From NCBI GenBank assembly GCA_020697255.1, contig JAJFBE010000003.1, positions 62,001 to 126,000 on the forward strand: a stretch of DNA of 64,000 bases, given 5' to 3'. Below, piece after piece: positions 26,281 to 37,282 of the stretch (the stretch's first letter is position 1; every line of letters begins with the position of its first letter). The translations under genes were made by a program, and so were the position numbers. The notes under the pieces are model-generated. The model did not search any database, was not told where the DNA came from, and saw only the letters and a program-made list of their open reading frames with translations. Source of the DNA: Burkholderiales bacterium (lineage in GTDB: Bacteria > Pseudomonadota > Gammaproteobacteria > Burkholderiales > UBA11063).

Positions 26281-27465
26281 TACATACACTATTTTATTTG
26301 GCGCAATTTCTGGTGTAATAGATTTGATTAAATCAATAGCGCCATCTCTTGGCGGATCAATGAGCCATTTATCGGCTTTGCCTAAATTTTGTAACCACGC
26401 ATTATCAATTTTAAATAAATTAGCTGCGGTGTAATTTACCTTATGCTCTAATTTATTATGTCTAGCATTAGAAATTGCCCGGTTAACTAATTGTTCACTT
26501 CCTTCAATTCCGATTACTTTGTTAACTAAAGTTGCAATAGGCAGGGTAAAGTTTCCTATACCGCAGAAGAAATCAAAAACGCTATCATTTGCTTCAAGGC
26601 TTAAAAGCGTTATAGCCTTTTTAACCATCACCTGATTGATATATGGGTTTACCTGGGTAAATTCAGTAGGGAAGTAGGGCATGTCTATATCAAAATCTTT
26701 GATTTTATAACTAAGAGGTGGCGTATTCGTTGGGTAAAATGGATAGCAACTATCAGGGCCTTCAGGCTGTAACCAGATTTGGATTGGTTCTGAAATAGTG
26801 GTATGTGTATCAACAAAATTTTTTATTATATCTTCATCGCTAAGGCTTAGTTTCTCCATTATCCGAATAACGAATACATTAACTGCATTACCAACCGCCA
26901 CCTCAATTTGTGGTATGCGTTCTCTAATTGATAATTTTGATACTAAATCACGTAATGCCGGAATTAAATCTGATACTGCTTTAGGCAAAATGTGACATTC
27001 TGTCATATTTGCTACATAAACAGATGCTTTTTCGCGAAAGCCAACAAGTGCGCTTTCTTTTTTACGTACATAGCGGCTTGACATACGTGCTCTATGCCGA
27101 TAGTTCCACGGTGTACCATAAATTGGTTTTAATATGTTTTCTGCAGATACGTTGCCAATATGTTTTAAGTTATCTATTAAAACTTGTTGTTTATATTCTA
27201 CTTGGGTGTGAAAATCTATATGCTGGAGTGAACAGCCACCACAAATACCGAAATTGGGACATTCTGGCATCACGCGCTTCGAGCTTGGAGTGATTATATT
27301 TAGAGTTCTCGCCATATCAAAATTGGGTTTTTGCTTATATATTTCAATTTCAACAGTCTCATTCGGTAATGCACCCTGAATAAATACTGTCTTGCCATCA
27401 ATATGGGCAATCCCCTTACCTTCTATATCAATTGATTCAACATTAACAATAGCTGTTTTATTCAT
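26143..27465 (-). CDS. rlmD: 23S rRNA (uracil-1939 C5) methyltransferase RlmD
   Basis: A 440-residue RumA-type enzyme. The N-terminal TRAM domain is followed by 4Fe-4S cysteines in [14 protein letters not shown]-binding motif is [14 protein letters not shown]. The catalytic nucleophile lies in [15 protein letters not shown], with a C-terminal Glu in [10 protein letters not shown]. Length is normal. Its final 139 bp are duplicated at 21576. It overlaps lipA by 8 nt at its start and heads away from lipA-rsmA-yciB on the same strand. Confidence 0.95.
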   Translation of the reverse strand: MNKTAIVNVESIDIEGKGIAHIDGKTVFIQGALPNETVEIEIYKQKPNFDMARTLNIITPSSKRVMPECPNFGICGGCSLQHIDFHTQVEYKQQVLIDNLKHIGNVSAENILKPIYGTPWNYRHRARMSSRYVRKKESALVGFREKASVYVANMTECHILPKAVSDLIPALRDLVSKLSIRERIPQIEVAVGNAVNVFVIRIMEKLSLSDEDIIKNFVDTHTTISEPIQIWLQPEGPDSCYPFYPTNTPPLSYKIKDFDIDMPYFPTEFTQVNPYINQVMVKKAITLLSLEANDSVFDFFCGIGNFTLPIATLVNKVIGIEGSEQLVNRAISNARHNKLEHKVNYTAANLFKIDNAWLQNLGKADKWLIDPPRDGAIDLIKSITPEIAPNKIVYVSCNPATLARDAGVLVNVHGYTLKNAGVINMFPHTSHIESIAVFER

Positions 27466-28414
27466 GAATTACTCCGCTTGCCTGCTCATCGGCATGGTAA
27501 CTAGAGCGTACCAATGCACCGACTGCAGCATGTTTAAAGCCTATGCTATAGGCAAACTCTTCCATTTGTTTAAAAGTATCCGGGTGCATATAACGTAAGA
27601 CTGGTGCGTGATGCTTAGATGGCTGTAAGTACTGCCCAAGAGTTAACATATCCACGTCATGAGCACGCATATCTTGTAATATTTGTTTAATCTCTTCATC
27701 GGTTTCGCCAAGCCCTGCCATGATACCTGACTTAGTTGGCACTTGCGGACAAAGTTGTTTAAATTGTTTTAATAAATTTAATGAATGTTGGTAGTCAGAA
27801 CCCGGACGTATTTGTTTATATAATCGTGGTGCTGATTCAAGATTATGGTTTAGAACATCAGGTGGTGTTTCTGCTAAAATTGCTAATGCTTTATCCAAGC
27901 GTCCACGAAAATCCGGTACCAGGATTTCAATTTGCGTCCGTGGGCTGGTTCTACGAATTTCTTTTATACACTGTGCAAAATGTCCGGCGCCGCCATCACG
28001 CAAGTCATCACGATCTACTGAAGTAATTACCACATATTTTAAATTTAAAATTTGTACTGATTTGGCAATTTCCAATGGTTCATTTGGGTCCAGTGGATTA
28101 GGGCGTCCATGGCCGACATCGCAAAACGGACAGCGTCTGGTACAAATATCACCCATAATCATGAATGTAGCAGTGCCTTTACTAAAGCACTCACCAATAT
28201 TGGGGCAGCTTGCTTCTTCACATACTGTATGTAAGTTATGCTCACGTAGCAGGCGTTTTACTTCATTAAATTTCTCACTAATTGGTAATTTAACCTTAAT
28301 CCATTCCGGCTTTTTAAGAGGTTCATTAAGCGGAACTATTTTTATTGGGATACGTGATACCTTACTTGCATCCCGATGCTTTACCCCTTGTGAATTATCT
28401 AATTGTTCTTGCAT
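27458..28414 (-). CDS. lipA: Lipoyl synthase
   Basis: A 318-residue radical SAM enzyme inserting two sulphurs into octanoyl-lipoyl domains. The auxiliary cluster is [12 protein letters not shown]. The radical SAM motif is [13 protein letters not shown], and the conserved C-terminal R-S-S-Y-H is seen as [10 protein letters not shown]. lipB is not adjacent. It overlaps the rsmA stop and the rlmD start. Confidence 0.97.
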   Translation of the reverse strand: MQEQLDNSQGVKHRDASKVSRIPIKIVPLNEPLKKPEWIKVKLPISEKFNEVKRLLREHNLHTVCEEASCPNIGECFSKGTATFMIMGDICTRRCPFCDVGHGRPNPLDPNEPLEIAKSVQILNLKYVVITSVDRDDLRDGGAGHFAQCIKEIRRTSPRTQIEILVPDFRGRLDKALAILAETPPDVLNHNLESAPRLYKQIRPGSDYQHSLNLLKQFKQLCPQVPTKSGIMAGLGETDEEIKQILQDMRAHDVDMLTLGQYLQPSKHHAPVLRYMHPDTFKQMEEFAYSIGFKHAAVGALVRSSYHADEQASGVIHE

Positions 28415-29187
28415 ATATTTTTCCCATCTATCTCATTAGCAAGCGCTACATACTGATCTACGCTCAAATTTTCCGCACGCATATTTGTATCTATGCCAAG
28501 TTTGGCAAAGATTTTAGGGTTAATGATATTTCTTAGACTATTACTAATTGTTTTTCTTCGCATATTAAATGCATGAGTTACTATTTTATTTAGCGCCCCT
28601 TCATCTACTTTATACTGCTTATCCAAGCCTAATGGTTTTAGTCGAACGATTGCTGATTCGACTTTGGGCTGTGGCTTAAAGCAAGTAGCTGCCACATCAA
28701 GCATTTTGTCACATGCAAATTTACATTGCAGCATAACCGATAAACGCCCATAATCCTTATTGCCCGGCTTGGCACAAATACGATCTACAACTTCTTTTTG
28801 CAGCATAAAGTGCATATCTTTAATATTTTTAAATTGTGCCAGATGAAACAGCAATGGGGTAGAAATATTATAAGGTAGATTACCTACCACACGTACCAAA
28901 TTTCCGCCGAAGCTATAGTCAAATTTTAGGGCATCCATGCCATGTATAGTTATTTGGTTATCAAATTCCTTGTGTAATATCGAAATGATATCCCGATCAA
29001 TTTCAATAACGTCCAGTTTGCCAACTTTATTGAGTAATAAAACAGTGAGGGCGCCAAGTCCAGGGCCGATTTCTACCATAAAATCTGTAGATTTAGGGTT
29101 TATGATTTTTATAATTTCATTGATAATATATTCATCATGTAAAAAGTTTTGTCCAAATCTTTTTTTGGCAATATGGGTTTTGGTCAT
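28399..29187 (-). CDS. rsmA: 16S rRNA (A1518/A1519 N6) dimethyltransferase
   Basis: A 262-residue KsgA. It starts [11 protein letters not shown], has SAM motif [11 protein letters not shown] and the catalytic NLPYNIST, and ends with a helical C-terminal domain. It acts late in 30S maturation. Overlaps lipA (16 nt) and yciB (4 nt). Confidence 0.97.
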   Translation of the reverse strand: MTKTHIAKKRFGQNFLHDEYIINEIIKIINPKSTDFMVEIGPGLGALTVLLLNKVGKLDVIEIDRDIISILHKEFDNQITIHGMDALKFDYSFGGNLVRVVGNLPYNISTPLLFHLAQFKNIKDMHFMLQKEVVDRICAKPGNKDYGRLSVMLQCKFACDKMLDVAATCFKPQPKVESAIVRLKPLGLDKQYKVDEGALNKIVTHAFNMRRKTISNSLRNIINPKIFAKLGIDTNMRAENLSVDQYVALANEIDGKNICKNN

Positions 29188-29732
29188 GACTGTTTATTGT
29201 AACGTTTCTGCAGAATAAAAGCCAGAGTAATAGTAATTATCATAAATGCAAGAGTAAGTCCGAGACTACCAAATACTTTATATTTTACCCATACATATTC
29301 AGAAAAATTAAACGCAACAAACAGGTTAATAAATCCCATTAGTATAAAAAATAATCCCCATGCGAGATTAAATTTAGTCCAAATTTGGTCGGGGAGATTA
29401 ATTTCTTTATGTAGCATAAGCTTTATACCATTTTTGCCCATTGCCTGGCCGATTAATAAAGATACGCCGAGAATCCATAATAACACGGTTGGTTTTAACA
29501 TAACAAAAGTTTTGTTGTGTAAAACTATGGTTAATCCACCAAATACAGTGATTAAAATGGTACTTATCCAAGTATTTTTACTGATACGTTTATATTTTAG
29601 CTTACATAAAATTAATTGAATCCAGCTGGCAATAATACATATAGCTGTTGCCATGTATAAGTTTTTGGTAATATAATAAACAATAAAAAATGCTACTAAT
29701 GGCAGCATTTCAAAAAAAAGATTATTTTGCAT
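29184..29732 (-). CDS. yciB: Inner-membrane protein YciB (septation protein A family)
   Basis: A 182-residue integral membrane protein with about five helices. It starts FFEMLPLVAFFIVYYITKNL and has the family features LHNKTFVMLKPTVLLWILG and WTKFNLAWGLFFILMGFIN. It affects envelope integrity and septation in enteric bacteria. It overlaps rsmA by 4 nt and heads the yciB-rsmA-lipA-rlmD transcript. Confidence 0.92.
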   Translation of the reverse strand: MQNNLFFEMLPLVAFFIVYYITKNLYMATAICIIASWIQLILCKLKYKRISKNTWISTILITVFGGLTIVLHNKTFVMLKPTVLLWILGVSLLIGQAMGKNGIKLMLHKEINLPDQIWTKFNLAWGLFFILMGFINLFVAFNFSEYVWVKYKVFGSLGLTLAFMIITITLAFILQKRYNKQS

Positions 29733-29802
29733 GCAAAGGGTACTCTAGTAAAAATAAATTAACCTTTATTATAGCATAAAGTGCTGTAAATTTGTGCTAC
29801 TC

Positions 29803-31656
29803 TTAATCCAATACCCTAAATTCAAAACTAAGGGTAGTTAGGTTAATATTAAAAATTCTGAGTTTAACTAGACTGCCTTTGTCTCGTGGTGGAATAATAC
29901 CATGGGTATCAATTTCCAATGGGACGCCCTCTAATTGTACTTTCGACTTGAATAAGAATGTACCATTTACTTCGCTGATATTTTCTTGTACTAGGTAATA
30001 TAACGACCAGTAGCGCTCCATTTTATTTTGAAAATCAATATACCGGCCATAGATAGTGTCAAAATTTTCTACTACATGAAGTAGTGTTGGATCAGTTGCA
30101 CTAAAATGGCTTTTATTTCCGGTTACCAAGCTAATAATCTGGTGCTGGTTAATAAAATCAGCCGATCGTCTAAGTGGCGAAGTAGCCCAGGTATAATAGT
30201 CAACGTTAAGCCCCATATGAGAAGCGGGTGAAAGGGTCATTCTTACCGGAAAATTTGCTTGTTTTACCCGGTAAATAGCCGGAATAAATGCATTTGTAAG
30301 CATACGTCCCCAGGTACAATTGGCTAGTATCATCAGTTCACTAACTAGTTTGTCAATAGGGTTACCGCGAATTCTGGGGCTAAGTACAACTTTTGGTCCA
30401 TCAAAGCTAAACAGATAATCAACAAATAAATTATTTACTGAAGGTTTACCACGTTTTTCTTCCAGTTTGTTCGCAAAATTGTATAATATTTTTAGCTCTT
30501 TTTCGTACAAATAGCCATGATCAACATTTATATTTTCACTATTAAATAATTGTTCTAGGGTTTCTATACGTAAATTATCTTTAATGGTTACTTCTTCAAC
30601 TGTAGAATCATAGCTTTGGATGTTAAATTCAGAATTAAGGTTAAAATAGATACTAACAACAGCAGTTGTAATGCCTTGATCCAGACTATACCTGGCAATT
30701 ATATCCGGGTGTAACATGGTTATTTTATGGCCGGGATAGTATATAGTTGAAATATTGTTAGCAACATCATCCAATAATTCAGCATTTAATGCCGGCGCAG
30801 CAATATGAATACCAATAATATAACCATTATCAACAATTTGTACTGAAAATGCATCATCAATCTCGGTAGTTGTGCTATCGTCAATTGAGAATACATCTAT
30901 GGATTTATTATGTGTAAAAGAAGCCAAATGATCGGTTTTGGCAATATATTTGATTCCTCCGGGAAAGTTTTCCGACATGAAAACTTGTTCAAAAAATTCA
31001 GCCAGATCCGGGATTTTGCCAATTGTATGGAATAATTCGAGCACGGATAAATTTGTTTCAAGGCAAACCTTGTGTATAGCCTTAAACATTATAGAGCTTC
31101 TATCCGGACGGTTAATTAAACGGATAGTATCCGGCAGAGGTAATTCAACCAACCATTTTGGTAATTCAGGGTTGGGTATCTTGGCATATGTAAGCTGTAA
31201 AGTAGTATAATAATTGTCAAACTCTGCAGCTTCTAACACAGCTTTATTGGCAATTGCTTGTTTTGCAGCACGTTCATCTTCTGTAGATTTTTTAAACCAC
31301 GCATCCCCGCGATTATCAAAATCAATGTGTTGTTTTGCCAGGGCAAAAAGAAGTGCACTCATTTGTGCTTGTGTATAGTTATCACCAAAATATAGACTAG
31401 ATAAATCATTAATTGAAATATAGTTGCTGGTGTTTTCAATTAGTTCAAATAAGAGCATGGTATCGATGTTTGTTTGTTTAATTTGTGCAACAAATTTATC
31501 AATATCGCACGTGTTGATTTCATAAATTTGCTGTTTTATGCCAAATTTACGCTTTATATCAGTGGAATATAGGCTTACATAAATATGGTTTTTATAGGCT
31601 TCAATCAATTTGACGATTTTATATTCAGGGTTGTCGTAGACAATAAAATAACTCAC
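29803..31656 (-). CDS. RNB-domain exoribonuclease (RNase II family)
   Basis: A 617-residue 3'-5' exoribonuclease. The RNB domain (~240-520) shows the catalytic aspartates in FSIDDSTTTEIDDAFSV, then GIHIAAPA and YYTWATSPLRRSADFINQHQ with the conserved Arg residues. The N-terminal ~230 residues lack an obvious cold-shock domain, and the C-terminal ~70 look like an S1-type barrel. It is too divergent to call RNase II or RNase R firmly. It follows ubiB after 9 bp. Confidence 0.85.
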   Translation of the reverse strand: MSYFIVYDNPEYKIVKLIEAYKNHIYVSLYSTDIKRKFGIKQQIYEINTCDIDKFVAQIKQTNIDTMLLFELIENTSNYISINDLSSLYFGDNYTQAQMSALLFALAKQHIDFDNRGDAWFKKSTEDERAAKQAIANKAVLEAAEFDNYYTTLQLTYAKIPNPELPKWLVELPLPDTIRLINRPDRSSIMFKAIHKVCLETNLSVLELFHTIGKIPDLAEFFEQVFMSENFPGGIKYIAKTDHLASFTHNKSIDVFSIDDSTTTEIDDAFSVQIVDNGYIIGIHIAAPALNAELLDDVANNISTIYYPGHKITMLHPDIIARYSLDQGITTAVVSIYFNLNSEFNIQSYDSTVEEVTIKDNLRIETLEQLFNSENINVDHGYLYEKELKILYNFANKLEEKRGKPSVNNLFVDYLFSFDGPKVVLSPRIRGNPIDKLVSELMILANCTWGRMLTNAFIPAIYRVKQANFPVRMTLSPASHMGLNVDYYTWATSPLRRSADFINQHQIISLVTGNKSHFSATDPTLLHVVENFDTIYGRYIDFQNKMERYWSLYYLVQENISEVNGTFLFKSKVQLEGVPLEIDTHGIIPPRDKGSLVKLRIFNINLTTLSFEFRVLD

Positions 31657-31665
31657 AGCGCTCCA

Positions 31666-33189
31666 TTAATCTTTAAAAAATAGTACTAATATTAAAACTA
31701 TAATGATCAGCATAAATAGCCAGTTTTGTCGTCTATAACTTTTTAATAATTTAGTATATAGATTATTTTGCTTATGTGTTACATCTGCAGCAACAAGACT
31801 TTTAGCAAATGCACGTGGTAATGCGGGTAAGGTATAGGACCAATACGGCATTTCATTTTTTAAATTATGCAGTAAACCGCGAATCCCCATCTGGCGTTTC
31901 ATCCACCGCTCCAAAATAGGTTTAGCTGTCACCCATAAATCCAAGTCAGGATTAAGCATGCGCCCTAATCCCTCCACGTTTACAATGGTTTTTTGTAATA
32001 AAATTAATTGCGGTTGAACTTCAATTCCAAAACGCCTTGATACTTGAAATAGTCTAATTAGCACCTGGCCGAAAGATATTTCTGCCAGAGGTTTATTGAA
32101 AATCGGCTCACATACGGCACGAATAGCACTTTCCAGTTCCTCAACCGGAGTATCTTTAGGTGCCCAGCCACTTTCAATATGAGTAGCAGCAACTTTTTTG
32201 TAATCGCGATTAAAAAAGGCAAGAATATTAATTGCCAAATAACGTTTATCTTCTTCAGATAAACAACCAACAATCCCAAAATCTAAACCGATGTAACACC
32301 CATCATCACTACATAATATATTACCCGGGTGCATATCAGCATGAAAAAATCCATAATTAAATACCTGGGTGTAAAATATATCAACGCCATTATGAGATAA
32401 TTGTTTTAAATCAATCCCTTTAGCAACCAAAGTCTTAATATCAGAAATTGGTGTGCCATCCATCCACTCCATAACAAGTACATCATGGTTGCAATAGTCA
32501 TAAAACATTTGCGGAATAATAATTTTATGATCTTTTTTATGTAGTCGGTATAATTCGGTAGCATTAGCTGCTTCAGTTAAAAAATCAAATTCAGTATGAA
32601 TGGTTTTTTCAAATTCAGTAACGATCTCCTGAGGACGTAAACGTTTACCATCAATAAAAGATTTCTCGATAAACCAGGCAACAAGTTTTAGTAATTTTAT
32701 ATCTTTGGCGATAATTTTTTCGATATCGGGACGTAATATTTTTACCGCGACTGCACAGTTGCCGGAAATTAAAGTTGCCTTATGTACCTGGGCAATCGAA
32801 CCAGATGCAACAGCATGTTCACTAAAATCAGAAAATACATTATTTAAGGGAGCGCCTAATGAAGATTCTACAATTTCCCGGGCAATTGATCCGGGAAAGG
32901 GGGGCACCTTGTTTTGTAATTTAGATAATTCGGCAAGATATCTGCTTCCAATCAAATCAGCCCGGGTGGATAGAATCTGCCCAAATTTTATAAACACCGG
33001 ACCCAGATGTTCGATTGCCAGCCGTGTCCGCGCCGGTTGGCTTTTATCTTTTGCTATTTTGGGTATAAAAAATAGGCAAGTTTCTATAATAAGTGCAAAT
33101 TTACTACTGCGTCTATTTTCTTTTAAAATTTGGTATAAACCGTAGCGATGCAGTGTGATTATTATATAAATTAAACGAAAAATAGTCAT
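31666..33189 (-). CDS. ubiB: Ubiquinone biosynthesis kinase-like protein UbiB
   Basis: A 507-residue ABC1/ADCK atypical kinase anchored by a C-terminal membrane segment. It has KFGQILSTRADL (KxGQ motif), the Ala-rich loop VASGSIAQVHKA, VAVKILRP with the ATP-site Lys, HADMHPGNIL and GLDFGIVG. It supports the Ubi hydroxylation steps. The order ubiE-ubiJ-ubiB is the standard proteobacterial one. Confidence 0.96.
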   Translation of the reverse strand: MTIFRLIYIIITLHRYGLYQILKENRRSSKFALIIETCLFFIPKIAKDKSQPARTRLAIEHLGPVFIKFGQILSTRADLIGSRYLAELSKLQNKVPPFPGSIAREIVESSLGAPLNNVFSDFSEHAVASGSIAQVHKATLISGNCAVAVKILRPDIEKIIAKDIKLLKLVAWFIEKSFIDGKRLRPQEIVTEFEKTIHTEFDFLTEAANATELYRLHKKDHKIIIPQMFYDYCNHDVLVMEWMDGTPISDIKTLVAKGIDLKQLSHNGVDIFYTQVFNYGFFHADMHPGNILCSDDGCYIGLDFGIVGCLSEEDKRYLAINILAFFNRDYKKVAATHIESGWAPKDTPVEELESAIRAVCEPIFNKPLAEISFGQVLIRLFQVSRRFGIEVQPQLILLQKTIVNVEGLGRMLNPDLDLWVTAKPILERWMKRQMGIRGLLHNLKNEMPYWSYTLPALPRAFAKSLVAADVTHKQNNLYTKLLKSYRRQNWLFMLIIIVLILVLFFKD

Positions 33190-33199
33190 TTATACTCTT

Positions 33200-33826
33200 T
33201 CAAATTGAAGCTCCAATTTTGTGCATCGTTCGTTGCTTCCCGGATGTAGCCGGCTGTTTAAACTGTTTTATTTGTTGTTCAAGATATTCATACCGGTTCT
33301 TTATTTCATCAACGTCATTACAAAAACTATCATTCTCATATCTGGTAATAATATCCTGGGTTTCATACATTAAATATTCTTTAAGTGTATTTCCACTATC
33401 GGCAGGCAGACGTTTTAGATAAGCAGAAATAAATTTAATTAAATCAGTAAATTTGTTAAGTGCTATGAGCATAATAGGGGAATGTATTTTGGTATAAATA
33501 CCATCTACATGCAGTTTGGAAAAGTTTTCCAATAGCTCATGCCCGAATTTTTTATTTCCCACAAAAGATATTTTCTTATAAACAGCCAGCTTATCTTTAT
33601 CAATTAAAAAAGTTACGCTATCTAATGGAATGTTAATAATAACCTCATAACTAGTCAGGTGATTTATAATCAGGTAGCCATCAATGTCGAAAAGAGCATT
33701 TATACTAAACCCAGGCAGTATCAATTTAAATGATTTGCCTGCATATTTAGCTAAATGGGCACGACTGCCATGGTTATCTTTTAAGATAAAGTTAATTAAT
33801 TTGATAGCAACTAGATTTAATAACAT
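33200..33826 (-). CDS. ubiJ: SCP2-domain ubiquinone accessory factor UbiJ
   Basis: A 208-residue protein with an N-terminal SCP2-like lipid-binding domain (LPGFSINALFDIDGYLIIN) and a C-terminal coiled coil (IKNRYEYLEQQIKQFK). UbiJ helps assemble the Ubi complex; the position between ubiE and ubiB supports this more than the weak sequence does. Spacing to both neighbours is under 11 bp. Confidence 0.8.
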   Translation of the reverse strand: MLLNLVAIKLINFILKDNHGSRAHLAKYAGKSFKLILPGFSINALFDIDGYLIINHLTSYEVIINIPLDSVTFLIDKDKLAVYKKISFVGNKKFGHELLENFSKLHVDGIYTKIHSPIMLIALNKFTDLIKFISAYLKRLPADSGNTLKEYLMYETQDIITRYENDSFCNDVDEIKNRYEYLEQQIKQFKQPATSGKQRTMHKIGASI

Positions 33827-33829
33827 AGC

Positions 33830-34558
33830 TTAATATTTATAACCTTTATGTAGTGCAGTAATACCAAATGTCAGGTTATGATAATTTACCTGATCAAAAC
33901 CCGCATCTAACATCATTTGTTTTAGTGTTTCCTGATCCGGATGCATGCGAATTGATTCGGCCAGGTATTGATAGCTTTCCTGGTCTTTGGCAATTATTCT
34001 TCCCATAAGAGGTAATAATTTAAATGAGTATAAATCGTATAGTTTTTCTAATGGTTTGTATACTTTGGAAAACTCTAGCACAAAGAGTACCCCGCCCGGA
34101 GCCAAAACCCGATGCATTTCTTTTAGCGCCAGTTCTTTATGTGTCATATTCCGTAGACCAAACGATACACACACTGCGTTAAAATAATTATCCAAAAAAG
34201 GTAGCTTTTCTGCATCACACAAACATTCTGGGGTAATAATTCCTTTATCAAGTAGCCTATCACGCCCGGTTTTTAACATAGACGAATTGATATCAGTATG
34301 CCATACGATACCGTTATCACCAACAATTTTTTTAAAACCCAGAGTCATATCGCCGGTTCCACCAGCTATATCCAAAACTTTATCGCCTGGCTTTAATTCT
34401 GAAGTGAATAAGGTAAATTTTTTCCATACCCGGTGCAGGCCAAATGACATAACATCGTTCATAATATCATAATTTTTGGCAACAGAATGAAATACATCTG
34501 CAACCATACCAGCTTTTTGTTTTTCTTCGACGTTTTTAAATCCAAAATGAGTAGTCAT
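33830..34558 (-). CDS. ubiE: Ubiquinone/menaquinone C-methyltransferase
   Basis: A 242-residue SAM methyltransferase with the signatures [38 protein letters not shown] and [10 protein letters not shown]. It C-methylates the quinone ring precursor. It follows queA by 2 bp. Confidence 0.97.
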   Translation of the reverse strand: MTTHFGFKNVEEKQKAGMVADVFHSVAKNYDIMNDVMSFGLHRVWKKFTLFTSELKPGDKVLDIAGGTGDMTLGFKKIVGDNGIVWHTDINSSMLKTGRDRLLDKGIITPECLCDAEKLPFLDNYFNAVCVSFGLRNMTHKELALKEMHRVLAPGGVLFVLEFSKVYKPLEKLYDLYSFKLLPLMGRIIAKDQESYQYLAESIRMHPDQETLKQMMLDAGFDQVNYHNLTFGITALHKGYKY

Positions 34559-34560
34559 AT

Positions 34561-35583
34561 TTATCCGTTTCGAGTTAATAACATTGCATCGCCATAGCTA
34601 AAAAAACGATATTGTTTTTCTATGGCAAAGCGGTAAGCATTTTTTATATTGTCTATTCCTGCAAAAGCAGAAACCAGCATAAGTAAGGTTGATTTTGGCA
34701 AATGAAAATTAGTAATTAATTTATCAACGAGTTTAAATTTATAGCCTGGAGTGATAAAAATATCAGTTTCTCCCTCTCCAGCAACAATACCTTTAGCAGC
34801 AATAGTTTCTAGGGTTCTCAAACTTGTAGTTCCCACCGCAATAATTTTGCCGCCTTTTGCTCTTACCTGGTTAATCAATTCTATAGTTGCTTCATCAACG
34901 CTATAAACTTCGCTATGCATTTTATGTTTAGTTATATCTGTAACACTAACTGGTTTAAATGTTCCCGAACCAACGTGGAGAGTTATAAATGCAGTCTTAA
35001 TTCCCCGGGTTTCAATTTTTTTCAATAATTCCAAAGAAAAATGTAATCCGGCGGTTGGAGCTGCAACTGAACCATAGGTTTTTGCGTATACCGTTTGGTA
35101 ACGCTCAATATCTGGCACATCACCTGGCCTATTCATATATGACGGCAGGGGAATATGCCCAAATTGATCCAAGTATAGCGCAATGTTTAAGGGGGTTTGA
35201 AATACTAGCTCAAAAAGTCCGCCCAAAATTTTACTTACCTGTACTTGTGCATCATTAGGTAGCAAAATTGTTAAGCCAACACGGATCGTTTTATTTGAGC
35301 GAACATGAGCAATAATGGTCTTATTATTCAATATACGCTCAACTAAGACTTCAATCTTGCCGCCGCTTACTTTATGGCCAAATAATCTGGCTTTTAGTAC
35401 TTTGGAATTATTAAAAACCAGTAAATCATTTTTGCCTATATAGTCAATAATATCAGAAAAATGTTTTTCTTCAAACTGAAGGTTATCATTAACAACCAGT
35501 AGCCGGCTTTGATCGCGGCATCTAATTGGCGTGCTTGCAATTAAGTTATCCGGCAGATCATAGTCAAAATCAGATAAGTGCAT
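34561..35583 (-). CDS. queA: tRNA preQ1(34) S-adenosylmethionine ribosyltransferase-isomerase
   Basis: A 340-residue enzyme of queuosine synthesis. It starts [17 protein letters not shown] and has [22 protein letters not shown] and [18 protein letters not shown] start at the ATG at 35583 just after the ftsX stop, since this matches the family N-terminus; an ATG seven codons upstream (35604) overlaps ftsX. Confidence 0.96.
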   Translation of the reverse strand: MHLSDFDYDLPDNLIASTPIRCRDQSRLLVVNDNLQFEEKHFSDIIDYIGKNDLLVFNNSKVLKARLFGHKVSGGKIEVLVERILNNKTIIAHVRSNKTIRVGLTILLPNDAQVQVSKILGGLFELVFQTPLNIALYLDQFGHIPLPSYMNRPGDVPDIERYQTVYAKTYGSVAAPTAGLHFSLELLKKIETRGIKTAFITLHVGSGTFKPVSVTDITKHKMHSEVYSVDEATIELINQVRAKGGKIIAVGTTSLRTLETIAAKGIVAGEGETDIFITPGYKFKLVDKLITNFHLPKSTLLMLVSAFAGIDNIKNAYRFAIEKQYRFFSYGDAMLLTRNG

Positions 35584-35584
35584 A

Positions 35585-36505
35585 CTAAGCGACGTAATTG
35601 CCACGGAAAACCCAGCGCACTGCTAAAAATACAGCAAAAACACCAAATATTATTAAAATTCCGCTAATTTGTAACATTTGCATATAATCCAGGGGGTAAA
35701 GCCGGAAGTTGCTGCCAAAGAGGCTGGCCAGATTAGCAAACATATTGTTAAGATATATTACAAAAAGATTAACACCATATATAGCGAAAGCAGTAGCAAT
35801 TAATATCTGTAGTACCGCATAATATGCTAGAGGGCGCATAATAAAACTATCCGAAGCCCCGATTAATCTGGAAACAATGATCTCATCTTTGCGTAGCAGC
35901 ATTTGCAAACGGATTAAATTGTAAATTACAATTACTAAAATTATTTCAAAGGCAATTTGTAAAAGATTAGATATTTTGCTAATAAACTTTACCAGGTTTT
36001 CTATTTTGCTAGCATAGTTTGTATCCATTTGGACATCGCTAACCATTTCAAGCTTGCTGATTTTACCAGCTAGCATTTGTAGACGATGATTATCTGCAGT
36101 ACTTGTATTGATAATCAAAACATCCGGAATTGGGTTATTATTGCTGCTAATTACATCTGAGGCAATTTGTTTTAGTGATTCATCTTTTTGCAACTCACTT
36201 AGTCCTTGTTCTTTACTAATAAATTGGTAATTTTTTATAATTTTTGAATTAAATTTATTAATTGCTGCTTCTACCGTAGAAATACCATTTTGTCCAACAT
36301 TATCTTTCAAATAGATGACTATTTGTGGGAAATTCACATTATTTTTTTGAATTATACTGATATTTTTACTAATTACTAAAACTGAACCCAGAGTGGCTAT
36401 TATAACGGTCAGAGTCAAAATATTTAGTAAATGTTCAATTGGGCTTTTAAATATTTTTACCAATGCCAATACAAAGCCGCGAATGTGCATACTGATTGTT
36501 TTCAT
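35585..36505 (-). CDS. ftsX: Cell division protein FtsX
   Basis: A 306-residue permease-like subunit of FtsEX, which couples divisome status to periplasmic murein hydrolase activation. It has a cytoplasmic N-terminus, TM1 near 25-48, a periplasmic domain of ~110 residues, and three C-terminal helices. LIGASDSFIMRPLAY is the conserved post-TM motif. It follows ftsE by 6 bp. Confidence 0.93.
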   Translation of the reverse strand: MKTISMHIRGFVLALVKIFKSPIEHLLNILTLTVIIATLGSVLVISKNISIIQKNNVNFPQIVIYLKDNVGQNGISTVEAAINKFNSKIIKNYQFISKEQGLSELQKDESLKQIASDVISSNNNPIPDVLIINTSTADNHRLQMLAGKISKLEMVSDVQMDTNYASKIENLVKFISKISNLLQIAFEIILVIVIYNLIRLQMLLRKDEIIVSRLIGASDSFIMRPLAYYAVLQILIATAFAIYGVNLFVIYLNNMFANLASLFGSNFRLYPLDYMQMLQISGILIIFGVFAVFLAVRWVFRGNYVA

Positions 36506-36511
36506 AGTAAT

Positions 36512-37177
36512 TTAACCCCCCAGTTGGCCTTGATTGATGCGAATGATCCGTTTACCATAATCGCTTAAAATATTTTCGTCGTGTGCTGAAATGATAATAG
36601 TCACACCAGCTTTATGGAACATTTTAAACAGTTCTAAAATTCTAAGGGCATTTCCACGATCTAAGTTAGCAGTTGGTTCATCGGCAATTAAAATTTTGGG
36701 GCGGTGCACAACGGCTCTGGCAATGCACAGCCTTTGTTGTTCGCCGCCGGATAGCTGTTCCGGCATAGCATGTATTTTATGTTCTAAGCCTACACTGGCA
36801 ATAGCTTTTGTTACGCGGTTTTTAAGTTCTTTTTCACCATAACCAAGTACGTCCAGAGCCAGACGAACATTATCAAATACACTGCGGTCAAATAGAATTT
36901 TATGATCCTGAAAGATAAAACCTATATGCTGTCTTATAAAAGTCCTGTGATTTTGCTTAGTCTTGGATAAATCAATACCATTTACCATGACCAAGCCATC
37001 TGTAGCAGTCAAAATCCCGGCAATTAATTTGAGTATAGTAGATTTTCCGGCACCTGAATGGCCAGCTAGAAACACAAGTTCTCCGCGTTCAATATTAAAT
37101 GATAAATTTTCAACTGCAGTAATATTTCCTGGATATTTTTTGTATACTTGTTCAAAAACTACCATCTGATTACTCAT
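36512..37177 (-). CDS. ftsE: Cell division ATPase FtsE
   Basis: A 221-residue ABC ATPase. It has Walker A GHSGAGKST, the FtsE-typical IGFIFQDHKILFDRSVFDNV, signature LSGGEQQR and Walker B ILIADEPTANLD. First gene of ftsE-ftsX-queA-ubiE-ubiJ-ubiB-rnb, all closely spaced on the minus strand. Confidence 0.96.
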   Translation of the reverse strand: MSNQMVVFEQVYKKYPGNITAVENLSFNIERGELVFLAGHSGAGKSTILKLIAGILTATDGLVMVNGIDLSKTKQNHRTFIRQHIGFIFQDHKILFDRSVFDNVRLALDVLGYGEKELKNRVTKAIASVGLEHKIHAMPEQLSGGEQQRLCIARAVVHRPKILIADEPTANLDRGNALRILELFKMFHKAGVTIIISAHDENILSDYGKRIIRINQGQLGG

Positions 37178-37282
37178 ATAACCATTTCCTTGAATCCATA
37201 ATTTGCATGATTATACCACTTTATATGAATTTTCATTTACAATAATGCCAGTTTTTTAAATTACTTGTGAAGCCCGCCGAAT